NCBI GenBank assembly: GCA_012522285.1
Contig: JAAYKS010000462.1
Span: 1 to 18,182, forward strand
DNA length: 18,182 nt
Direction: 5' to 3'
Source: Clostridiaceae bacterium
Lineage (GTDB): Bacteria > Bacillota > Clostridia > Saccharofermentanales > UBA5734
Under the pieces are notes generated by a model. It ran no database searches. It was given only the letters and a program-made list of their open reading frames with translations, and was not told the DNA's origin. Positions 13,952-18,182 of this stretch are shown here, in pieces. The stretch's first letter is position 1, and the number at the start of each line of letters is the position of its first letter. Position numbers and translations under genes: made by a program.

Positions 13952-14491
13952 ATGTCTAGAATAGGCAGAATGCCGATCGACATCCCGGCCGGGGTGAAAA
14001 TCGAAATGGACAACGGGACGATCCAGGTGTCGGCCGGCGCCAAAGTCCTGTCGATGATTGTCCATCCCGACATGAAGGTCGAAGTCCAGGACAATCAGAT
14101 CGTAGTCACACGGCCTTCGGACTCCAAGAATCACAGAGCCCTGCACGGTTTGACCCGTTCGCTGGTTTCCAACATGGTGACCGGTGTGTCCCAAGGCTTT
14201 GAAAAAGCACTGGACATCAACGGAGTCGGTTGCAGAGCGCAGAAACAAGGCAACAAACTCGTCCTTAATCTCGGATATTCGCATCCGATCGAGATGGAAG
14301 ATCCCGAGGGAATCAACATCGAGGTTCCAGCGCCAAACCGCATCATCGTCAAAGGCGCTGACAAACAGCTCGTTGGTGAAATTGCGGCCAAAATCCGCGC
14401 CTTCCGTCTGCCGGACCCCTACAAGGGCAAGGGAATCAAGTACAGCTACGAGGTTCTCAAGCTCAAGCCAGGCAAAACCGGTTCCAAGTAA
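13952..14491 (+). CDS. rplF: 50S ribosomal protein L6
   Basis: L6 is a 179-residue large-subunit protein with two repeated domains near the factor-binding site. It begins MSRIGRMPIDIPAGVKIEMD. It contains RALHGLTRSLVSNMVTGVSQ, GYSHPIEMEDPEGINIEVP and the C-terminal LPDPYKGKGIKYSYEVLKLK. Length is typical. An AGGAGG site precedes the ATG. The 80-bp gap before it is one of the longer spacers in the operon and holds a hairpin. Confidence 0.98.
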   Translation: MSRIGRMPIDIPAGVKIEMDNGTIQVSAGAKVLSMIVHPDMKVEVQDNQIVVTRPSDSKNHRALHGLTRSLVSNMVTGVSQGFEKALDINGVGCRAQKQGNKLVLNLGYSHPIEMEDPEGINIEVPAPNRIIVKGADKQLVGEIAAKIRAFRLPDPYKGKGIKYSYEVLKLKPGKTGSK

Positions 14492-14518
14492 CCGCGTTTT
14501 GAGAAAGGATGAGATCGT

Positions 14519-14884
14519 ATGATAAAGAAAATTGATCGCAGAGCCATCCGCAACCGGAAGCATCTGCGTGTTCGCAAAAAAATCAGCGGTACTGCGGCAC
14601 GTCCTCGTCTGTGCGTTTACCGCAGCCTCTCGAACATCTATGCCCAGATTGTCGACGATGAGACCGCGACCACCCTGGCTGCCGCCTCTACGCTGGACAA
14701 GGACATCCGCGAGCAAGGGTACGGCGGCAACGCCAAAGCGGCCGCACTGGTCGGGAAGCTTCTGGCGGAGCGGGCTCTGGAAAAGCAAATCGAATCCGTG
14801 GTTTTCGACCGCGGTGGGTACATCTATCACGGTAGGATCAAAAGTCTGGCCGAAGCGGCGCGGGAAGCCGGCCTGAAGTTCTGA
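14519..14884 (+). CDS. rplR: 50S ribosomal protein L18
   Basis: L18 is a 121-residue 5S rRNA-binding protein of the central protuberance. Hallmarks are RRAIRNRKHLRVRKKISGTA, RPRLCVYRSLSNIYAQIVDD, and the C-terminal FDRGGYIYHGRIKSLAEAAR followed by EAGLKF. The ribosome binding site is the weaker GAAAGGAT (about 14502-14510), unlike the strong AGGAGG of most neighbours. Length is typical. Confidence 0.98.
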   Translation: MIKKIDRRAIRNRKHLRVRKKISGTAARPRLCVYRSLSNIYAQIVDDETATTLAAASTLDKDIREQGYGGNAKAAALVGKLLAERALEKQIESVVFDRGGYIYHGRIKSLAEAAREAGLKF

Positions 14885-14900
14885 CGTTGGAGGTAATAGA

Positions 14901-15398
14901 ATGCGCGTTGATGTCAATACTCTGGACCTGAAAGAAAAAGTCATCCATATCGGGCGCGTTGCCAAGACCGTCAAGGGCGGCCGCAACTTCCGCTTTGCCG
15001 CGCTGGTGATCGTCGGTGACGAGAACGGCCATGTCGGCAAGGGATTGGGCAAAGCAGCCGAAATCCCCGAGGCGATCCGCAAGGGGATCGAGGATGCCAA
15101 AAAGAACCTGATCGAAATCCCTTTGAACAATACGACGATTCCGCACGAGATCATCGGCAACTACGGCGCGGGAAAAGTCCTGCTCAAACCGGCCAGCGCC
15201 GGTACCGGCGTCATCGCCGGCGGCCCGGTCCGCACGGTGTGCGAACTGGCCGGCATCAAGGACATCCGCACGAAGTCCCTGGGCACCAACAACCCCAACA
15301 ACATGGTCAATGCGACCATGGAAGGGCTGTCCATGCTCAAGTCCCCGGAGGTGGTCGCCCGTTTGCGCGGCAAGACCGTCGAGGAGATTCTCGGATAA
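14901..15398 (+). CDS. rpsE: 30S ribosomal protein S5
   Basis: S5 is a small-subunit protein that affects decoding accuracy and the mRNA channel. It has 165 residues. Typical segments are EKVIHIGRVAKTVKGGRNFR, FAALVIVGDENGHVGKGLGK, NNTTIPHEIIGNYGAGKVLL and PASAGTGVIAGGPVRTVCEL. The N-terminal double-stranded-RNA-binding-like domain and C-terminal domain are both complete. TGGAGG at 14888-14893 supports the ATG at 14901. Confidence 0.98.
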   Translation: MRVDVNTLDLKEKVIHIGRVAKTVKGGRNFRFAALVIVGDENGHVGKGLGKAAEIPEAIRKGIEDAKKNLIEIPLNNTTIPHEIIGNYGAGKVLLKPASAGTGVIAGGPVRTVCELAGIKDIRTKSLGTNNPNNMVNATMEGLSMLKSPEVVARLRGKTVEEILG

Positions 15399-15411
15399 GA
15401 GGAGGTTCCCC

Positions 15412-15591
15412 ATGGCGAAACTGAACGTCACGCTCATCAAGAGCACAAACAGCGCGAAAAAGCCGCATGTAGCGACCGTCCGCGCCCTCGGACTGACCAA
15501 GATCGGACAGACCGTACAGCATCAGGACAATCCCGCCATCCGCGGCATGCTGCACAAGGTCGCCCATCTGATCCGCTTCGAGGAAGTATAG
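15412..15591 (+). CDS. rpmD: 50S ribosomal protein L30
   Basis: The product is a 59-residue large-subunit protein reading MAKLNVTLIKSTNSAKKPHV, then ATVRALGLTKIGQTVQHQDN and the conserved PAIRGMLHKVAHLIRFEE. This is the standard bacterial length. The ATG follows GAGGAGG with 5-6 bases spacing. Longer in-frame reading would run back into rpsE and is rejected. It sits in its normal place between S5 and L15. Confidence 0.97.
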   Translation: MAKLNVTLIKSTNSAKKPHVATVRALGLTKIGQTVQHQDNPAIRGMLHKVAHLIRFEEV

Positions 15592-15603
15592 GAGGAGAAC
15601 ACC

Positions 15604-16053
15604 ATGAAGCTGAATGAAGTCAAGCCTTCGGCAGGCTCCCGTCAAGGGGCGTACCGCAAAGGGCGCGGGGTCGGAACCGGCAACGGGAAAACCGCCGGTC
15701 GTGGCCACAAAGGACAGAATTCCCGCTCCGGCGGTGGCGTGCGACCCGGTTTCGAAGGCGGCCAGATGCCGATCTTCCGCCGTCTCCCCAAACGCGGATT
15801 CAACAACAAACGCTTTGCGTTGCAGTATATCGAAATCAACGTCTCCGATCTTGAGACGTTTGATGACGGAACCACTGTGGATGCCGCCACACTCAAAGCG
15901 TCCCGTATCATCACGCTGCCCAAGAACAACGACGGCATCAAAATTCTGGGCAACGGAGAACTGACAAAAAAGCTTACGGTCAAGGCGGACGCCTTCACGA
16001 CCTCCGCGAAAGAAAAGATCGAAAAGGCTGGAGGAACGGCTGAGGAGGTATAA
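15604..16053 (+). CDS. rplO: 50S ribosomal protein L15
   Basis: L15 is a 149-residue large-subunit protein with a basic, glycine-rich N-terminal extension that penetrates 23S rRNA (KGRGVGTGNGKTAGRGHKGQ, then NSRSGGGVRPGFEGGQMPIF). The RRLPKRGFNN motif and the C-terminal globular part (GNGELTKKLTVKADAFT) are present. The secY ribosome binding site AGGAGG (16043-16048) lies within its last codons, so rplO and secY are closely linked. Confidence 0.98.
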   Translation: MKLNEVKPSAGSRQGAYRKGRGVGTGNGKTAGRGHKGQNSRSGGGVRPGFEGGQMPIFRRLPKRGFNNKRFALQYIEINVSDLETFDDGTTVDAATLKASRIITLPKNNDGIKILGNGELTKKLTVKADAFTTSAKEKIEKAGGTAEEV

Positions 16054-16058
16054 CCAGT

Positions 16059-17360
16059 ATGCCCGGTATGCTTGATACGGTTGTCAATGCCTGGAAGTCT
16101 GTAGACATCCGAAAGAAAATCGTGTTCACACTGGCGATGCTGGTCGTGTACTGTGTCGGCAAGGTGGTTCCGGTTCCCGGAATCGACCAGGCGCAGTTTA
16201 CGGAGCTTCTCAAGCAGTTCGGCCAGCTTGGCCAACTGATGGACATCATCTCCGGCGGAGCCTTGAATCAGGTTTCGCTCTTCGCCATGGGCATCACGCC
16301 CTACATCAACTCCTCCATCATCATGCAGTTGCTGACGGTCGCCATTCCGGCTCTGGAGCGGCTGCAGAAAGAGGGAGAAGAGGGGCGCAAAAAGATCACG
16401 CGCATCACCCGCTACCTGACCATCGGTTTGGCCTTGTTCCAGGCGAGCGCATTCTTGTTTGCGACCCGGACTGCGATGTCCAGTACGCTCCCTCCGTTCC
16501 TGTCTGCGGTTCTGATCGTGGTTTCCTTTACTGCCGGTACCGCGTTCATCATGTGGATCGGTGAAAAAATCGACCAGTTCGGCATTGGAAACGGGATCTC
16601 GCTCCTGATTTTCGCGGGTATCGTTTCGCGCGGTCCCCAAATGATCAGCGGGCTTGTCATCGCGGTCAAGGATTGGAGCTACAACATCAGCGTCTTTGCC
16701 GCCATCCCGCTCGCTCTTCTGGTCATCGCGTTTGCGGTCGGCATCGTCGCGCTTGTGGTTTATGTTTCCACAGCAGAGCGCCGCATCCCGATCCAGTACG
16801 CCAAACGTGTGGTCGGCCGTAAACAATATGGCGGACAGAATACGTACCTGCCGATCAAGGTCAACAGCGCGGGTGTCCTGCCGGTGATTTTCGCGATGTC
16901 GCTTTTGTCGATGCCTTCGACCATCGTTTCGTTCTTCTTTGCCAAGAGCAACGGACCGATCGCGATGTTCTTCAAGGATTTTGCGAACCAGCCGGTATAC
17001 TACCTGGTGTACGCACTGCTGATTCTCGGGTTTACATTCTTCTATTCGATGATTCAGTTCAATCCGGTTGAGATCGCGAACAATCTGCAGAAGAACGGCG
17101 GATTCATCCCCGGCATCCGTCCCGGACGCCCTTCGTCGGACTTTATTTTGCGCACCTCGCGGCGGCTCAACTGGTTCGATGCGATCTTCCTGATGGTGAT
17201 CGTGCTGACCCCGGTCGTCCTTGGCGCCGTCACAAAGTCCTCTTCGTCGCTCTGGTTTGGCGGTACCGCCATCCTGATCGTCGTCGGTGTGTCGCTTGAT
17301 TTGGTCAAGCAAATGGAATCCCAGATGCTGATGCGTCACTACAAAGGATTCCTGGATTGA
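16059..17360 (+). CDS. secY: Preprotein translocase channel subunit SecY
   Basis: SecY is the ten-helix membrane channel of the Sec translocon, which exports proteins such as the signal-peptide-bearing hydrolase upstream in this window. The product has 433 residues, the usual size. Recognisable parts are VVPVPGIDQAQFTELLKQFG, SLFAMGITPYINSSIIMQLL, LTVAIPALERLQKEGEEGRK, the GIGNGISLLIFAGIVSR loop, the cytoplasmic QYAKRVVGRKQYGGQNTYLP and IKVNSAGVLPVIFAMSLL, and NNLQKNGGFIPGIRPGRPS. The ATG is ten bases after AGGAGG inside rplO. A strong hairpin follows its stop. Confidence 0.98.
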   Translation: MPGMLDTVVNAWKSVDIRKKIVFTLAMLVVYCVGKVVPVPGIDQAQFTELLKQFGQLGQLMDIISGGALNQVSLFAMGITPYINSSIIMQLLTVAIPALERLQKEGEEGRKKITRITRYLTIGLALFQASAFLFATRTAMSSTLPPFLSAVLIVVSFTAGTAFIMWIGEKIDQFGIGNGISLLIFAGIVSRGPQMISGLVIAVKDWSYNISVFAAIPLALLVIAFAVGIVALVVYVSTAERRIPIQYAKRVVGRKQYGGQNTYLPIKVNSAGVLPVIFAMSLLSMPSTIVSFFFAKSNGPIAMFFKDFANQPVYYLVYALLILGFTFFYSMIQFNPVEIANNLQKNGGFIPGIRPGRPSSDFILRTSRRLNWFDAIFLMVIVLTPVVLGAVTKSSSSLWFGGTAILIVVGVSLDLVKQMESQMLMRHYKGFLD

Positions 17361-17375
17361 GTTCCCTGCCGTACC

Positions 17376-17426
17376 GGGAGGGGCATCCGGCCTGTGAGCC
17401 GGATGCCCTCCCTTTCGGCTTATTTT
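17376..17426 (+). terminator. Strong hairpin with a broken T-tract between secY and adk
   Basis: The arm at 17376-17391 (GGGAGGGGCATCCGGC) pairs with 17398-17412 (GCCGGATGCCCTCCC) as a 15-bp stem with one bulged G and a six-base loop. TTT follows at once and TTTT comes eight bases later (17423-17426). The stem is far stronger than needed for termination, but the T-tract is interrupted, so partial termination, attenuation or 3'-end protection of the upstream mRNA all fit. adk's GGAGG begins one base after the last T. Confidence 0.55.
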
Positions 17427-17437
17427 GGAGGAATGGA

Positions 17438-18088
17438 ATGAGAACGATCATGCTGGGAGCCCCCGGGTCCGGGAAAGGGACCGTCGCCACGAAACTGGCG
17501 GTGGTCTACGATATCCCGCACATTTCGACAGGGGACCTTTTCCGGCATCATATCAAAGAGCACACCTCGTTGGGCAAACAGGCGGAAACCTACATCAGCG
17601 CCGGCAAACTGGTTCCCGACGAAGTCACAATCGGCATGGTTGCTGAACGGCTTCAGGAATCCGATTGTGCGGACGGATTCATTCTGGACGGGTTTCCGCG
17701 TACGATCAACCAAGCCGACTCATTGGATGTGCTGCTTGCGAAAGACGGTCGCGCAATCGATCTTGTCATCAATCTGATGGTCAGCGATGAAACCATTCTT
17801 TCCCGCATTTCCGGTCGTCGTGTGTGTGCGTCCTGCGGCCAGATCTACAATATGAAAACCCAGCCGTCACGTGAGGACGGGATCTGCGACTTGTGCGGCG
17901 GCAGCTTGACACAGCGCGCTGACGACGCACCGCAAACCGTATTGAAAAGACTGGAAACCTATCGGGTGCAGACCGAACCGCTGATCGAACACTACACCGA
18001 AAAAGAGCTGCTGCTCGAAATAGACAACGAACATTCGAGTGCGATTACGGTGCAAACCATCGTCGCGTTTCTTGCGGGGTTGCACTGA
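17438..18088 (+). CDS. adk: Adenylate kinase with zinc-binding LID
   Basis: Adenylate kinase interconverts ATP + AMP and 2 ADP in the cytoplasm. The product has 216 residues. The P-loop is GAPGSGKGT (7-15). STGDLFR (30-36) and DGFPRT (84-89) form the AMP site. The LID carries Cys130/Cys133 (CASC) and Cys150/Cys153 (CDLC), the zinc-binding form common in Gram-positives, followed by RADDAPQTVLKRLETY. The ATG at 17438 is six bases after GGAGG (17427-17431); an ATG at 17433 is out of frame. It follows secY as in Firmicutes, but a strong hairpin intervenes. Its stop overlaps the map start by ATG/TGA (one base). Confidence 0.98.
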   Translation: MRTIMLGAPGSGKGTVATKLAVVYDIPHISTGDLFRHHIKEHTSLGKQAETYISAGKLVPDEVTIGMVAERLQESDCADGFILDGFPRTINQADSLDVLLAKDGRAIDLVINLMVSDETILSRISGRRVCASCGQIYNMKTQPSREDGICDLCGGSLTQRADDAPQTVLKRLETYRVQTEPLIEHYTEKELLLEIDNEHSSAITVQTIVAFLAGLH

Positions 18089-18182
18089 TGCTGATGCTCA
18101 AGACACCGGAAGAAATCAAGAAGATGGAAAAGGCCGGACGCGTGGTCGCCCGGGTGCTGGAAGAAATCGGCCGCGCCATACG
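18088..18182 (+). CDS. map: Type I methionine aminopeptidase, 5' end only
   Basis: Only about 31 codons lie inside the window. They read MLMLKTPEEIKKMEKAGRVV and then ARVLEEIGRAI, the standard N-terminus of type I methionine aminopeptidase, which removes initiator methionine from new proteins. The metal-binding residues lie beyond the edge. The start shares a base with the adk stop; a second ATG at 18094 is also possible, and neither has a strong ribosome binding site (only a G-run near 18076-18079), consistent with coupling to adk. The adk-map order supports the call. Confidence 0.88.
   Translation, partial: MLMLKTPEEIKKMEKAGRVVARVLEEIGRAI

Noticed and set aside
15642..17339. Long antisense open frame (565 codons) opposite rplO and secY
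   Set aside because: The translation is low-complexity, rich in Arg/Asp/His, with no family resemblance, and lies opposite two unmistakable genes.
1..18182. CRISPR array, insertion sequence, prophage, tRNA or rRNA genes
   Set aside because: No regularly spaced direct repeats, transposase or phage-like frames, or tRNA/rRNA-like sequence were seen; nearly all DNA is accounted for by recognised genes and short spacers.

Overview
The window is one strand of ordinary-looking chromosome from a fairly GC-rich Gram-positive bacterium, most likely a member of the Clostridia. Three observations support this. The S10-spc ribosomal cluster has the Firmicutes order and runs on through secY into adk and map. 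S14 is the short zinc-binding (type Z) form. The upstream block pairs ftsX with a CwlO/PcsB-type M23 hydrolase and a C-terminal processing protease, next to a PdaA-type deacetylase family known from spore-cortex (muramic-delta-lactam) synthesis. Shine-Dalgarno sites are strong and of AGGAGG type. The species cannot be named from the sequence alone. All genes lie on the + strand.

Region 1 (1-6224) is a cell-envelope and stress block: the 3' end of ftsX, a secreted coiled-coil M23 murein hydrolase, a membrane-anchored S41 protease, a class I SAM methyltransferase, the redox chaperone Hsp33 (hslO) and a PdaA-like polysaccharide deacetylase. FtsEX-type transporters switch on a partner hydrolase of this kind across the membrane. 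The last four genes are tightly spaced, with 6 bp between the first two and ATGA overlaps at the next two junctions.

Region 2 (6225-6591) is a 367-bp gap. It holds an AT-rich upstream segment, a near-consensus sigma-A promoter (TTGCAC-17-TAGAAT) and a leader of about 275 nt before rpsJ. Several GC-rich hairpins, a possible closing helix and a small ORF with a good ribosome binding site can be drawn in the leader.

Region 3 (6592-17360) is the S10-spc operon: rpsJ, rplC, rplD, rplW, rplB, rpsS, rplV, rpsC, rplP, rpmC, rpsQ, rplN, rplX, rplE, rpsN(Z), rpsH, rplF, rplR, rpsE, rpmD, rplO, secY. After a 15-bp hairpin come adk and the first codons of map, which is cut by the window end. The products are ribosomal proteins, the Sec translocon channel, adenylate kinase and methionine aminopeptidase.

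The most notable anomaly is in rplB (L2). An in-frame TAA at 9417-9419 interrupts an otherwise intact 277-codon gene, inside a cluster of five unexpected codons in a near-invariant stretch. This is either a local sequence error or a real lesion. Other items worth checking are the S10 leader, structured spacers at rpsJ-rplC, rpsQ-rplN, rpsH-rplF and secY-adk, and an N-terminally extended L22. I see no mobile element, CRISPR array, tRNA or rRNA, and no clearly new multi-gene system.
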